The notes under the pieces: generated by a model
Database searches by the model: none
Told to the model about the DNA's origin: nothing
What the model saw: only the letters and a program-made list of their open reading frames with translations
Source: DATBFU01 sp035498405
Lineage (GTDB): Bacteria; Acidobacteriota; Thermoanaerobaculia; UBA5066; Gp7-AA6
DNA: 64,000 bases
Assembly (NCBI GenBank): GCA_035498405.1
Contig: DATKAE010000062.1
Coordinates: 1 to 64,000 of the forward strand
Reading direction: 5' to 3'
Made by a program: the position numbers and the translations under genes
In this document: piece by piece, positions 28,882 through 38,697 of the stretch
Layout: each line of letters starts with the position of its first letter
Position numbering within the stretch: position 1 is the stretch's first letter

Positions 28882-29214
28882 GTGCAGAGAAAGCACCCGA
28901 TTCCCAAGCGGCGCCGCCGCCAGCGGCGCGGCAAGGCCTGGAACCTCGGCATGGGCATCTTCTTCTTCATCGTCGGCGTCATCGGTATCTTGATCCCCGT
29001 CATGCCCCAGGTCCCCTTCTTCATCATGAGCCTGTTGTTCTTCTCGCTGGTCTTTCCCCCGATTCGCCGGCGAATCCGGCGCTTTCTGCATGGCCACCCC
29101 CGAGTGGCGCACGCCTACAAGCGCTGGCGAGACAAGGCCCGGAAGAAGCGCCAAGCCATCATCCGAAGGGAGAAGGAGCTCTTCGCTCACCTGCGCCACC
29201 ACGGAGAGGTCTAG
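28882..29214 (+). CDS. YbaN-like (DUF454-type) small membrane protein
   Basis: 110 residues from GTG 28882; an in-frame TTG at 28822 would add 20 residues. The core has two hydrophobic helices (IFFFIVGVIGILIPVMP and PFFIMSLLFFSLVF) with the G-x-L-P-x-x-P turn of the YbaN family, then a short HGHPRVAHAYKRWRD segment and a basic tail. I prefer the later start because a TAGAAT hexamer overlaps the TTG and could be the -10 element. Function of the family is unknown. The 157 bases between it and the preceding lipoprotein gene hold the two divergent promoters. Confidence 0.65.
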   Translation: MQRKHPIPKRRRRQRRGKAWNLGMGIFFFIVGVIGILIPVMPQVPFFIMSLLFFSLVFPPIRRRIRRFLHGHPRVAHAYKRWRDKARKKRQAIIRREKELFAHLRHHGEV

Positions 29215-29352
29215 GGCAGCGATCCCTCACCGACAAGCACCGCCAAACGGCGACTCGTCGAGAGGGAAGTTTGTGGCGGCTGGGCAGAGCGGCGGCTTCT
29301 TCGGTTCTCCGCCTTCGAGGCCTCCGCATCCGGCGGACGGAGCCGATTCTCG

Positions 29353-30516
29353 CTAGTCCATCTGACGGCGCAAGACCGTCGGGATGTCGAAATCGTCCCG
29401 TGCCGACGCATTTGGGCCGAATCCTCCCGAGTCGTCTCCGCGCAGAAACGGCGCCCGGCCCGGACGCACTGGGGCGGCCGCCTTGTTGTGCTCCTCTTCG
29501 AGAGCGGCCTGCGCCTCGTCGGCCCGGTCGAAGCCCGTGGCGATGACCGTGACCTTCACGAGGCCGGAGAGACGTTCGTCATGCACACAGCCGAACAGGA
29601 TCTCGGCCTCCGGGTCGGCGGCTTGCTGAATGATCTCGGCGGCCTCGTTGACCTCGAAGAGCGTCAGATCTGCTCCTCCGGTGATGTTCATGAGGACGCC
29701 GCGCGCCCCTTCGATCGAAGCGTCCTCGAGCAGAGGCGAGCTGATGGCTGCCTGCGCCGCGTGGATCGCGCGGTTCTCTCCCTCCGCCATCGCCGTGCCC
29801 ATCAACGCCCGACCCATGTCGGACATGATCTTCTTGACGTCCGCGAAGTCGAGATTGATCTCGCCGGGGCAGTTGATCAAGTCCGAGATCCCCTGGATCG
29901 CCTGCCGCAGCACGTCGTCGGCGGTCTTGAAGGCGTCGTTCAACGGCGTGTTCTTCTCGACGAAGGAGAGCAGGCGCTGGTTTGGGATCGTGATCAGGGT
30001 GTCGACATGATCGCGCAGCTCCCGCGCCGCCCGCTCGGCCTGACGCATTCGCTTCTTGCCCTCGAAGTCGAAGGGCTTGGTCACGACCGCGACCGTCAGC
30101 GCTCCGGCCTCGGCCGCGAGCTTGGCGATGATGGGGCCGGCGCCCGATCCGGTGCCGCCCCCGAGTCCCGCCGCGAGGAAGACCATGTCGGCGCCCTTGA
30201 TGACGTGCGCGAGCTTCTCCTGATCCTCGAGGGCGGCGTTGCGCCCCACCTCCGGATCCGCTCCCGCGCCCAATCCCTTCGTCAGCCGAGACCCGATCTG
30301 TAGCTTCATTGGCGAGGAAGCCATCCGGAGGGCCTGCAGGTCCGTGTTGCAGGCGATGTACTCGACACCCCGCAGACCCGCCGCGATCATCCGGTTGACC
30401 GCGTTGGTCCCGCCGCCTCCGACCCCGATGACCTTGATTGCCGCCGGGGAGGCGTCGCCGCCCTCCAACTCGATCGAGAGCCGATGCGGTTTGTCGTCGC
30501 CCACGAACTCGATCAT
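29353..30516 (-). CDS. ftsZ: Cell-division GTPase FtsZ
   Basis: 387 residues, tubulin-like GTPase forming the Z-ring. Nucleotide-binding features are VIGVGGGGTNAVNRM near the N-terminus and GGGTGSGAGP. The C-terminus keeps the FtsA-binding peptide FDIPTVLRRQ. ATG 30516 is preceded by GGGAGGAA at good spacing; the frame stays open for about 250 codons upstream, but that is the shadow of ftsA. It is the last gene of the dcw cluster, 41 bases after ftsA. Confidence 0.97.
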   Translation of the reverse strand: MIEFVGDDKPHRLSIELEGGDASPAAIKVIGVGGGGTNAVNRMIAAGLRGVEYIACNTDLQALRMASSPMKLQIGSRLTKGLGAGADPEVGRNAALEDQEKLAHVIKGADMVFLAAGLGGGTGSGAGPIIAKLAAEAGALTVAVVTKPFDFEGKKRMRQAERAARELRDHVDTLITIPNQRLLSFVEKNTPLNDAFKTADDVLRQAIQGISDLINCPGEINLDFADVKKIMSDMGRALMGTAMAEGENRAIHAAQAAISSPLLEDASIEGARGVLMNITGGADLTLFEVNEAAEIIQQAADPEAEILFGCVHDERLSGLVKVTVIATGFDRADEAQAALEEEHNKAAAPVRPGRAPFLRGDDSGGFGPNASARDDFDIPTVLRRQMD

Positions 30517-30557
30517 CGTCTGATTCCTCCCTCGCCGCGTTTCCCCTCGCCGCCGAC

Positions 30558-31781
30558 TCAAAAGAAGTCCCGAAATGCTCTCGCCACCGAGCCCGTGATC
30601 CGCGCCAGACCCTCGGCGCGGCGCCTCTTCGGCTTGTACCGGTGCCCGTAGAGCAGGAGCCCCGTCGCCGTCGCCCACTCGGGTCGTGAAACGACGTCCA
30701 CCAACCCTCCCACACCCGAGGGAACTCCTCGCCGCACGGGCCCTTCGAAGATGCCCTCGGCGACCTCGACGAGGCCTTCGAGCTCCGCCCCGCCTCCCGT
30801 CAGGACCACGCCGGAGCGGATCTCCTTGTCGAGCCCCAGCCGCTGGAGGTCCTCCCGGACCAGCGAGAGCAGCTCCTCGGCACGCGGCTGCAGAATCTCG
30901 GCCAGCGTCGTCCTCGGGCAGAGCTTCGGCGCGCGCCCGCCGACCATCGGCACCTCCACCATCTCGTCCTCTGCGACGGCGGAGCGCAGCGCGCATCCGA
31001 ATTTCTTCTTGATTCGCTCGGCGTCGGTGATCGGCGCTCGAAGCACGACGGCCAGATCGTTGGTGAAGTGATCGCCGCCAATCGGGATGACACCCGTCAA
31101 GGCGATCGAGCCCCGCTGATACACCGCGAGCTCGGTCGTGCCCCCGCCGATATCGACGAGGGCGATGCCCAACTCTTTCTCGTCGGGCGTGAGGACCGCT
31201 TCCGCGGCGGCGAACTGCTCGAGGAGCAGCTGCACCACTTCGATGCCCGCCTTGTTCAGGCACGTGACGATGTTCTGGGTGACCGCCACCGGCGCCGTCA
31301 CCACGTGCACGTCCGCTTCGAGCCGCGACCCCACCATGCCGACGGGATCGCCCACACCGTCCTGCCCATCCACGGTGAAGTCCCGCGGCACGACGTGCAA
31401 GACTTCGTGGTCCTGGGGAATCTGCACGCCTCGGGCGGCGTCGATGACCCGAGCCACGTCGTCTCGGGTGATCTCGCGGTCCTTGCCCGCCACCGCCACG
31501 ACCCCCCGACTGTTGAAAGAACGGACATTGGAGCCGGAGACCCCGACCCAGGCCCGCGAGATCTGGACGCCGGCCATGATCTCGGCCTCCTCGGCGGCCC
31601 GCTTGATTGCCTCGATCGTCGAGTCGACGTTGACGATGTTGCCCTTGCGCGTCCCGCGGTTGGCGGCGGCGCCCTTGCCGATGACATCCAGCGCTCCGCG
31701 CGAATTCTGCTCGCCGATGAGGACGCAGATCTTGGAGGACCCGATATCGCAGGCGACCAGGAAGTTCTCGGGCTTGGCCAT
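30558..31781 (-). CDS. ftsA: Cell-division actin-like protein FtsA
   Basis: 407 residues. Phosphate-binding loops ACDIGSSKICVLIG and VDIGGGTTEL and the adenosine motif LTGGGAEL mark the actin-like fold, with the 1C domain between. The C-terminal ARITGSVARAFRDFF forms the expected amphipathic membrane helix. ATG 31781 opens the homology. A 106-base gap to ftsQ is the largest in the cluster and could carry an internal promoter, although none is obvious. Confidence 0.95.
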   Translation of the reverse strand: MAKPENFLVACDIGSSKICVLIGEQNSRGALDVIGKGAAANRGTRKGNIVNVDSTIEAIKRAAEEAEIMAGVQISRAWVGVSGSNVRSFNSRGVVAVAGKDREITRDDVARVIDAARGVQIPQDHEVLHVVPRDFTVDGQDGVGDPVGMVGSRLEADVHVVTAPVAVTQNIVTCLNKAGIEVVQLLLEQFAAAEAVLTPDEKELGIALVDIGGGTTELAVYQRGSIALTGVIPIGGDHFTNDLAVVLRAPITDAERIKKKFGCALRSAVAEDEMVEVPMVGGRAPKLCPRTTLAEILQPRAEELLSLVREDLQRLGLDKEIRSGVVLTGGGAELEGLVEVAEGIFEGPVRRGVPSGVGGLVDVVSRPEWATATGLLLYGHRYKPKRRRAEGLARITGSVARAFRDFF

Positions 31782-31887
31782 CTTCAGAAACCCATGCGCC
31801 GGAAAGCGGGGGGCCGAGGAAGAAAAGCGAGCGGAAACGTCGGCCAAGTTCTTCCTTCCCCCTCTTTTCTCTGCCGCCTTCCGATCC

Positions 31888-32694
31888 TCACAACGAATGT
31901 CCGCCGCCGTAGGCGCCCACCAGTACGATTTGATCCGCGAAACGAAGATCGATCGCCTGCGCCTCCCAACCCCGACTCTCCATGAGGCTCCGCGCCCGGA
32001 GCAGCGCCGCAATCTTTTCGGAGGCATCCCGCCGCAGGACCCGAATCGGCCTCCGAAAGATGGAATCCATCATACCGAATCCCGCGTCGGGCAACGCATC
32101 GATTTGCGACAGCGCGGCGTAGTACTCGGGACGCCGCGCGCGGAGATCCTCGAGCAGCCCCACGACCTCGGGCAAGGCGCGCAGATCGCCCGAAACAATG
32201 ACGTAGTCGCTCGAGTCCACGCGCGGATCGTGCGCCGCGATCGGCCGCCCATCGCTTCCGAGCCAGAGAAGGCGCGGGCCGTTGCGCCACAGCGCCACCG
32301 CGCGCCGCTCCGAGAGACGAACCTCGAGACCGTCGGGAAATCGCTTCGCGAGCGTCACGCGCTCGACCCACGGATGCGCCAGGAGACGATCGGCGATCGG
32401 GGCGAGGTCCAGCGTCAACAGGTTCTTCGTTCGGTAAGGGGCGAGTGTCACCAGAATTTCTTCGGTTCGAGCGCGCCGGTTGCCAGAAATCTCGAAACGC
32501 CGCACCGTGAGCAGCGAGCTCGAGAGCAAACGCGAGACGCCGACGGCACAAAGAAGAATCGCCCCGCCGATCACACCCGCTCGGGCCACCGCAAGGGCGC
32601 GACGCCGCCGCGGCGGGACGCGGCCCCGGCGAAGGAAGCCAGGCTCAACCACGGGTCCCCCCGGCAAGGAACTGCTCGCCGAACCGGACGACAT
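31888..32694 (-). CDS. ftsQ: Cell-division protein FtsQ
   Basis: 268 residues from ATG 32694, or 254 from GTG 32652, which overlaps the murC stop more tightly and has GGGGGG before it. A basic cytoplasmic N-terminus precedes one membrane helix (RAGVIGGAILLCAVGV), then a POTRA domain (LTVRRFEISGNRRARTEEIL) and the FtsQ beta domain. It recruits FtsB/FtsL in the divisome. It follows murC directly: ddl and murB, often found here, are missing. Confidence 0.9.
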   Translation of the reverse strand: MSSGSASSSLPGGPVVEPGFLRRGRVPPRRRRALAVARAGVIGGAILLCAVGVSRLLSSSLLTVRRFEISGNRRARTEEILVTLAPYRTKNLLTLDLAPIADRLLAHPWVERVTLAKRFPDGLEVRLSERRAVALWRNGPRLLWLGSDGRPIAAHDPRVDSSDYVIVSGDLRALPEVVGLLEDLRARRPEYYAALSQIDALPDAGFGMMDSIFRRPIRVLRRDASEKIAALLRARSLMESRGWEAQAIDLRFADQIVLVGAYGGGHSL

Positions 32695-34030
32695 CGCCCG
32701 CCCCGAGCGTCAGGAGCAGGTCTCCCGGCTGGAGAATTCCTTCCAGCACACCAACAACCTTTTCTCTATCAGCAACATAGACAGCCTTCGGGTGACCCTG
32801 CTCCACGGCCGCTCTCTGAACGAGCTCCCCGGTAACGCCGGGAATCGGCTTCTCGCGCGAGGCGTAGACATCCGTGACCACCGCCACGTCGCTGCCACAA
32901 AGGGACCGGCCGAAATCCTCCGCGAAGTCCCTCGTGCGGGAAAAGAGGTGGGGCTGGAAGAGTGCCACGAGGCGACGCTCCGGGTAGACCTGTCGCGCCG
33001 CCGAGAGCGTGGCCGTGATCTCGGTCGGATGGTGAGCGTAGTCATCCACGACCCGGACTCCTCCTCGCTCCCCCTTCGTCTCGAACCGCCGCACGACCCC
33101 CGAGAAGGTCGCGAGGGCAGCCGCGATTTTGGGAAAGGGAATCGAGAGCTCGCGTCCGACCGCGACGGCGGCCAGCGCGTTGGACACGTTGTGCCGGCCC
33201 GGGATCGGCAGCCGCACGGTCCCGAGGAGCGAGCGCTCGCCCTCCCAAACCTCGAAGGTCGTTCCCTGAGGATCCGGCCGGATGCCTCGGGCCCGAAGGC
33301 TCGCGCCCTCCGACTCGCCGTAAGTCACCACGCGCCGCTTGACGCGAGGAAGCACGCGCGCCACACCCGCGTCGTCCGCGCAGCCGATCACGGCGCCGTA
33401 GAACGCGACGCGGCCGGCGAATGCGGTGAACGCGTCGACGATCTCGTCGAGATCGCGGTAGGTGTCGAGGTGATCCTCCTCGATGTTGGTGATGACCGCC
33501 ACGACCGGTGTGAGCTCGAGGAAGGAACGGTCGAACTCGTCGGCCTCGGCAACCAGGAAGTCGCCCTTCCCGAGCCGCGCGCCCGTCCCGAGGATCCGCA
33601 CTTGGCCGCCCACGACGATCGTGGGATCGAAGCCCGCCTCCGTCAAGACCAAACCCGTCATGGAGGTGGTCGTGGTCTTGCCGTGCGTTCCGGCGACGGC
33701 GATGCCCTGCTTGAGACGCATGATCTCGCCCAGCATCTCGGCCCGCCGGATGACGGGAATGCCCGCGGCGCGCGCCGCCGCCACCTCCGGGTTCGATTCT
33801 GCGACCGCCGACGAGATCACGAACAGGTCGGCTTCCCGCACGTGCGACGCGTCGTGCCCCGTCGCGATCCGGGCCCCCAGACGCGCCAGCCGATCCGTGT
33901 TCTCGGAGCGCTGGAGGTCGCAGCCGGAGATCTCGAGGGGCGTGGAGAGCAGCAGGATCTCGGCCAGCCCGCTCATCCCGACGCCCCCGGCGCCGACGAA
34001 GTGCAGGCGCCGCAGCCGCAGGAATCTCAC
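32645..34030 (-). CDS. murC: UDP-N-acetylmuramate-L-alanine ligase MurC
   Basis: 461 residues. N-terminal HFVGAGGVGMSGLAEIL, ATP loop GTHGKTTTT, then EADEFDRSF, NIEEDHLD and DDYAHHPTEI. It adds L-Ala to UDP-MurNAc in the cytoplasm. The GTG start at 34030 overlaps the murG stop as GTGA. Confidence 0.96.
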   Translation of the reverse strand: MRFLRLRRLHFVGAGGVGMSGLAEILLLSTPLEISGCDLQRSENTDRLARLGARIATGHDASHVREADLFVISSAVAESNPEVAAARAAGIPVIRRAEMLGEIMRLKQGIAVAGTHGKTTTTSMTGLVLTEAGFDPTIVVGGQVRILGTGARLGKGDFLVAEADEFDRSFLELTPVVAVITNIEEDHLDTYRDLDEIVDAFTAFAGRVAFYGAVIGCADDAGVARVLPRVKRRVVTYGESEGASLRARGIRPDPQGTTFEVWEGERSLLGTVRLPIPGRHNVSNALAAVAVGRELSIPFPKIAAALATFSGVVRRFETKGERGGVRVVDDYAHHPTEITATLSAARQVYPERRLVALFQPHLFSRTRDFAEDFGRSLCGSDVAVVTDVYASREKPIPGVTGELVQRAAVEQGHPKAVYVADREKVVGVLEGILQPGDLLLTLGAGDVVRFGEQFLAGGTRG

Positions 34031-35121
34031 GTGGCCCGCCTCTCGATCTCGAACAGCAGGCCGGCGAGAAGCGCCGCCGCGTCCGCCTTCCCCAGCCGCC
34101 GCGCCTGCGCGGCCATCCGCTCGAGCCGATCCGGCGCGGCGAAGAGGTCTCGCACCGTCTGCGCCAGGGCTCGGCCGGAGAGCTCTCTCTCTTCGAGAAC
34201 GACCGCGGCGCCGCTCTCGGCCACGGCCCGGGCGTTGGCGAGCTGGTGGCCGTGCGTCGAGGAGGCGAGCGGAACGAGGATCGCGGGTCTTCCCGCGGCG
34301 CCGAGCTCGGCCAAGGTCATCGCTCCGGCCCGGCAGATCACGAGGTCGCAGCGGCCCATCGAATCGAAGAGCCGAGGCAGAAAGGGCTCGAGGCGCCAAC
34401 CCTCGGGGAGTTTCCCGTAGGCCTGGCGCACCGAGTCCAGCCACTTCTCTCCCGTCTGATGAACCACCTCGAATCCCTCCCCCGCGAGCAGCGGCGCGGC
34501 CTCCACCATCGCGCGGTTCAAGGCCGCCGAACCCTGACTGCCGCCGAAGGCGAGCAGCCGCCGAGGGCGTGCCCCGCCCGTCTCCGGACGCGGGGCGGCG
34601 AAGAACTCCTTGCGAACGGGCGTTCCCGTCACCACCGCCCTGGCCGAAAAGCGCGGCCGGGCCGCTTCGAACCCCACGGCGGTGCGGGTCGCCACACGGG
34701 AGAGCAGCCGGTTGGCCACCCCGGGCAAGGCATTCGACTCGTGGATGAGCGTCGGGATCGAGAGGGAGCGGGCCGCGAGGATGACCGGGACGCTGACGTA
34801 GGCGCCCAGGCCCACGACCGCGCCCGGATCGAGCTTCCGGAGCAGGCGCCTCGCTTCGCGGACCGAAAGCGGCAGCCGGGCGAGCGACCTGATCCGGTCG
34901 GCCACGGACTTCCCCGAAAAGCCGCTCGCGTGCACGGTCTCGAGCGGAAATCCCGCTTCGGGCACCAAGCGCGCTTCGAGGCCCTCGCCCGTGCCGATGA
35001 AGACGACGTGCGCTTTCGGCCGCTGGGCGACGATCTCACCCGCCAGCGCGAGTCCCGGAAAGATATGGCCACCGGTGCCGCCGGCCGCGATCACGTAGGT
35101 CGTTGCCGAGTCACGCTTCAC
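34027..35121 (-). CDS. murG: Lipid II-forming GlcNAc transferase MurG
   Basis: 364 residues. The first Gly-rich loop GGTGGHIFPGLALA and the second FGGSQGSAALN identify MurG, which adds GlcNAc to lipid I at the inner face of the membrane. The donor-binding segment GRCDLVICRAGAMTLAEL is present. GTG 35121 overlaps the ftsW end by 11 bases. Confidence 0.96.
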   Translation of the reverse strand: MKRDSATTYVIAAGGTGGHIFPGLALAGEIVAQRPKAHVVFIGTGEGLEARLVPEAGFPLETVHASGFSGKSVADRIRSLARLPLSVREARRLLRKLDPGAVVGLGAYVSVPVILAARSLSIPTLIHESNALPGVANRLLSRVATRTAVGFEAARPRFSARAVVTGTPVRKEFFAAPRPETGGARPRRLLAFGGSQGSAALNRAMVEAAPLLAGEGFEVVHQTGEKWLDSVRQAYGKLPEGWRLEPFLPRLFDSMGRCDLVICRAGAMTLAELGAAGRPAILVPLASSTHGHQLANARAVAESGAAVVLEERELSGRALAQTVRDLFAAPDRLERMAAQARRLGKADAAALLAGLLFEIERRAT

Positions 35122-36217
35122 GTCCCTCGACCTCGTGTTGCGACACGTTCAAGATCAATCCCGCCGCCAACCACGAGGCGACCAATGAGGATCCGCCATA
35201 GGAAACGAACGGGAGCGGCAGGCCTTTGGTCGGCATCAGGGCGAGCACCACGCTCATGTTGATGGCGGCCTGCACGACGATCATCGCGGTCGCCCCCGCG
35301 GCGAGAAACGCGCCGAACGCGTCGGGGGCGCGCCGCGCGGCGCGCAGTCCCCGCCAGCCGATCACGCCGAACGCGAGCACGAGGGCCGCCGCGCCGACGA
35401 ACCCCAGTTCCTCACCCACGATGGCGAAAATGAAGTCGGTGTGAGGGTATGGCAGAAAGAAGAGCTTCTGGCGACTTCCGCCGAGTCCGTTTCCGAACCA
35501 CCCTCCCGCGCCGACGGCGATCAGGGACTGCAGGGCCTGGAAGCCGGCGCCGAGCGGATCGGCCTCCGGGTTCCAGAAGGAGAGCAGCCGGGCCTTTCGG
35601 TAGCTCGCCGAGAAGGCGAATGCTGCCAGCAACGGCACGGCCGCCGCCGCTCCGATCGCGAAGACCCTTCCCCGCGCTCCCGCCAGCCAGAGCACGACCG
35701 CGCACAGGACGAGGTAACAGACGGCCGTGCCCATGTCGGGCTCGAGAAGCACCACCCCCGCCGCGAGTGTCGCGAAAACCGCGCAAGGCACGACGACGCG
35801 ATCGACTCCGCCGGCCTTTTCGCTCTTGCTCGCCACCTGCGAAGCGAGGACGAGCACGAGTCCGATCTTCAGCAACTCCGACGGCTGCAACATGACCGGG
35901 CCCGCCGAGAACCACCGCCGCGCGGCGTTGATGGGCGGCCGAAACAACACGGCCCCGCAGAGCAGCAGCGCGACGCCATAGGCCCCGTAGACGATCCAGG
36001 GACTGGCCAGCCGGCGATAGTCGATTCGGTACACCGCGAAGGCTGCGAGCCCTCCGAGCGCCAGCGCGGCGATCTGCTTCAACAGGTAGCGATAGGGGTT
36101 CCCCGAGACGGCCGCGGCGGACACGGCCGAGGCGCTGTAGATCATCACGCACCCGAAGAGCGACAAAGCGGTCAGCGCCACGAAGAGGACTTTGTCGCTC
36201 GCGAGCTTACGCGCCAT
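35111..36217 (-). CDS. ftsW: Septal peptidoglycan polymerase FtsW
   Basis: 368 residues and about ten membrane helices. SEDS-family landmarks are WFSAGPVMLQPSELLKI, a periplasmic-loop VLLEPDMGTA, and LPLPFVSYGGSSL near the C-terminus. It polymerises lipid II together with the transpeptidase FtsI encoded in the same cluster. It lies 21 bases after murD. Confidence 0.95.
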   Translation of the reverse strand: MARKLASDKVLFVALTALSLFGCVMIYSASAVSAAAVSGNPYRYLLKQIAALALGGLAAFAVYRIDYRRLASPWIVYGAYGVALLLCGAVLFRPPINAARRWFSAGPVMLQPSELLKIGLVLVLASQVASKSEKAGGVDRVVVPCAVFATLAAGVVLLEPDMGTAVCYLVLCAVVLWLAGARGRVFAIGAAAAVPLLAAFAFSASYRKARLLSFWNPEADPLGAGFQALQSLIAVGAGGWFGNGLGGSRQKLFFLPYPHTDFIFAIVGEELGFVGAAALVLAFGVIGWRGLRAARRAPDAFGAFLAAGATAMIVVQAAINMSVVLALMPTKGLPLPFVSYGGSSLVASWLAAGLILNVSQHEVEGREA

Positions 36218-36238
36218 GATTCCCGGCGCCTTCCTGCC

Positions 36239-37615
36239 TCACGCCTTGCGCTCTCCCATCGCGCGCGCCAGGGTTGCAAAATGCTTTCCTCGCTCCTCGT
36301 AGTTCGCGTAGGCGTCGAAGGAAGCGCATGCGGGAGAGAGCAAGACCGTGTCGCCCGGTCGAGCGATCTCGCTCGCCCGCAGGACCGCGTTCTCCATCGT
36401 GCCCGAGCGCTCGATTGCGACCGCACCGGCGAGCGCCCGCTCGATCGTCGCCGCGGCCTCGCCGATCGTCAGCACCTGGCGCGCGGCGCGGGCCACCGCC
36501 GGGGCCAATGACGGAAAGTCGCCATGCTTGTCGCGCCCGCCCAGAATCAGGATGACGCTGCCCTCGGAAAAGCCCTCGAGGCACTTCCGTGTCGCATCCA
36601 CGTTGGTTCCCTTCGAGTCGTCGACCCAGCGCACGCCGCGCGCCTGCGCCACGAGCTCGCTGCGGTGGGGCAAGCCCGTAAATCGCATCAGGCCTTCCCG
36701 GATCGCGTCCTCCGGCGCCTGGAGGCACTCGGCCGCGGCGAGCACCGCCAGGGCATTCTCCAGGTTGTGCGCGCCGGGCAGCGCCAGCCGATCGGCGGGC
36801 AGGACTTCGCGCCTCGGGCCGGCGACGCCGGAGCAGAGCATGCCTTCCTCCAGCCACACACCCGCCTCCCGCGGACCCGATCGCGAGAAGGGGACCCGGC
36901 GGGCGGGGGTGGGCGAGGCGGCGGCCGGCGGATCGTCGGCGTTGACCACCGAGAAATCCTGCGGGCGCTGCCGCGCGAAGATCCGCTGTTTGGCCAGCGC
37001 ATAGGCGGCGAAATCCGGATAGCGATCGAGGTGATCGGGGGTGAGATTGGTCAGCACGGCAACCTGCGGGGCGAAGCGGTCGCTGGCCTCGAGCTGGAAG
37101 GAGGAGAGCTCCACGACGAAGTCGCGAGCCGTCCGATCGGAGAGAAACGACGAGAGCGGGACGCCGATGTTTCCCGCAAGCACGACGGGCCGGCCGGCGC
37201 GCCGCAGCACCTCCGCGATCCAAGCCGTCGTCGTCGACTTGCCGTTGGTTCCCGTCACGGCCACCCAGCGGTTCTCCCCTTCGACCTCGCTCTCCGCAAT
37301 CCGCCAGGCGATCTCGAATTCCGCCAGGACCGGGATCCGCCGTTGGCGCGCCACCCCGACCACGGGCGCTGTCAGGGGAACGCCGGGGGAGACGGCCAGC
37401 CAGTCGGCTCCCTCGAGGACCGCTTCCTTCAGCCCGCCGAAGAAGAACTCGACACCCCGGTCCCGGAGCTCCCGGGCCTCCGGGAAGGCGCTCTCGGGCT
37501 TGTCGTCCGCCACGGAAACCGCCACGCCGCGATCGCGCAACGCGTCGGCGAGGGCGCGGCCGCTGCGCGCAAACCCGAGGACCGCCACTCTCGGCGGAAG
37601 AGTCGGCTCGCTCAT
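36239..37615 (-). CDS. murD: UDP-MurNAc-L-Ala D-glutamate ligase MurD
   Basis: 458 residues. ATP loop GTNGKSTTT, NLTPDHLDRY and VDDSKGTNVDATRK are the MurD diagnostic segments; the last includes the carbamylated-lysine region. ATG 37615 overlaps the mraY stop as ATGA. Confidence 0.96.
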   Translation of the reverse strand: MSEPTLPPRVAVLGFARSGRALADALRDRGVAVSVADDKPESAFPEARELRDRGVEFFFGGLKEAVLEGADWLAVSPGVPLTAPVVGVARQRRIPVLAEFEIAWRIAESEVEGENRWVAVTGTNGKSTTTAWIAEVLRRAGRPVVLAGNIGVPLSSFLSDRTARDFVVELSSFQLEASDRFAPQVAVLTNLTPDHLDRYPDFAAYALAKQRIFARQRPQDFSVVNADDPPAAASPTPARRVPFSRSGPREAGVWLEEGMLCSGVAGPRREVLPADRLALPGAHNLENALAVLAAAECLQAPEDAIREGLMRFTGLPHRSELVAQARGVRWVDDSKGTNVDATRKCLEGFSEGSVILILGGRDKHGDFPSLAPAVARAARQVLTIGEAAATIERALAGAVAIERSGTMENAVLRASEIARPGDTVLLSPACASFDAYANYEERGKHFATLARAMGERKA

Positions 37616-38697
37616 CGCAGCTTCAGCGTCGACAGGGCGGCGACGCCGAAGAAGAGCGCCAGGATCCAGAATCGGATGATGACACGCGACTCCGCCCAGC
37701 CTCCGAGCTCGAAGTGATGATGGAGGGGCGCCATCCGGAACACGCGCTTGCCGGTCGTCTTGAAGGAGACGACCTGGATGATGACCGAGAGCGCTTCCAG
37801 CACGAAGAGCCCGCCCACGATCGCGAGCAGGATTTCTTGTTTGGTCATGACGGCGACGGCGGCGATCGCGCCGCCGAGCGGGAGCGAGCCCACGTCCCCC
37901 ATGAAGACGTCGGCCGGATGGCAGTTGAACCAGAGGAATCCGAGGGAAGCGCCGACGATCGACCCGCAGAAGACCGCGAGCTCCCCCGACTGCGGGACGA
38001 AGGGAATCTGCAGATAGCGGGCCGTCACCGCGTTTCCGGTCACGTACGCGAGAACCGCGTACGTGCCCGCGGCGATCCCGACCGCTCCGATGGCGAGCCC
38101 GTCCAAGCCGTCGGTCAGATTCACCGCGTTCGAAGAGCCCACCACCACCACGGCCACGAAAGGAACGTAGAGCAGGCCGAGGTCGAGCAACGCCTTCTTC
38201 AGGAAGGGAAAGGTCAGGACCGTCGAGAAGGCGCCGTGGCTCGCCCACTGCCCGATCGCCCAGGCCACGGCGACCGCGACCAGAAACTGCGGCAGCAGCT
38301 TGGCGCGCCCGGTGAGGCCGAGACTGCGCTTTCGCGCGACCTTGGTGTAATCGTCCGCGAAGCCGACCACGCCGAAGGCAAGCAGCGTTCCGAGTGCGAT
38401 CCAGACGAACCGATTGGAAAGATCCATCCAGAGCAGCGTCGCCGCGGCGATCGAGAAGAGGATCAGAAGGCCGCCCATCGTCGGCGTGCCCGCCTTTGCC
38501 CGATGCGAGCTCGGCCCCTCTTCCCGGATCGCCTGCCCGATTTGCCTCTTTCGGAGCAACCGGATCATCGCCGGCCCCATCGCGAGCAGAAGGAGCAGGG
38601 CCGTCAGCGCCCCGAGCGCGGTGCGGAAGGTGATGTACCGGAACACGTTGAAGACCGGGAACTGGCGGGCCATCGGGTAGAGCCAGTAGTAGAGCAT
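37612..38697 (-). CDS. mraY: Lipid I synthase MraY
   Basis: 361 residues, the typical MraY length. Ten predicted helices; KAGTPTMGGLLIL, FADDYTKV, NAVNLTDGLDGLA and PLHHHFELGGW are the catalytic and Mg-binding segments. It transfers phospho-MurNAc-pentapeptide to undecaprenyl phosphate. ATG 38697 shares one base with the murF stop (TGATG); a longer in-frame start lies inside murF and is not needed. Confidence 0.96.
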   Translation of the reverse strand: MLYYWLYPMARQFPVFNVFRYITFRTALGALTALLLLLAMGPAMIRLLRKRQIGQAIREEGPSSHRAKAGTPTMGGLLILFSIAAATLLWMDLSNRFVWIALGTLLAFGVVGFADDYTKVARKRSLGLTGRAKLLPQFLVAVAVAWAIGQWASHGAFSTVLTFPFLKKALLDLGLLYVPFVAVVVVGSSNAVNLTDGLDGLAIGAVGIAAGTYAVLAYVTGNAVTARYLQIPFVPQSGELAVFCGSIVGASLGFLWFNCHPADVFMGDVGSLPLGGAIAAVAVMTKQEILLAIVGGLFVLEALSVIIQVVSFKTTGKRVFRMAPLHHHFELGGWAESRVIIRFWILALFFGVAALSTLKLR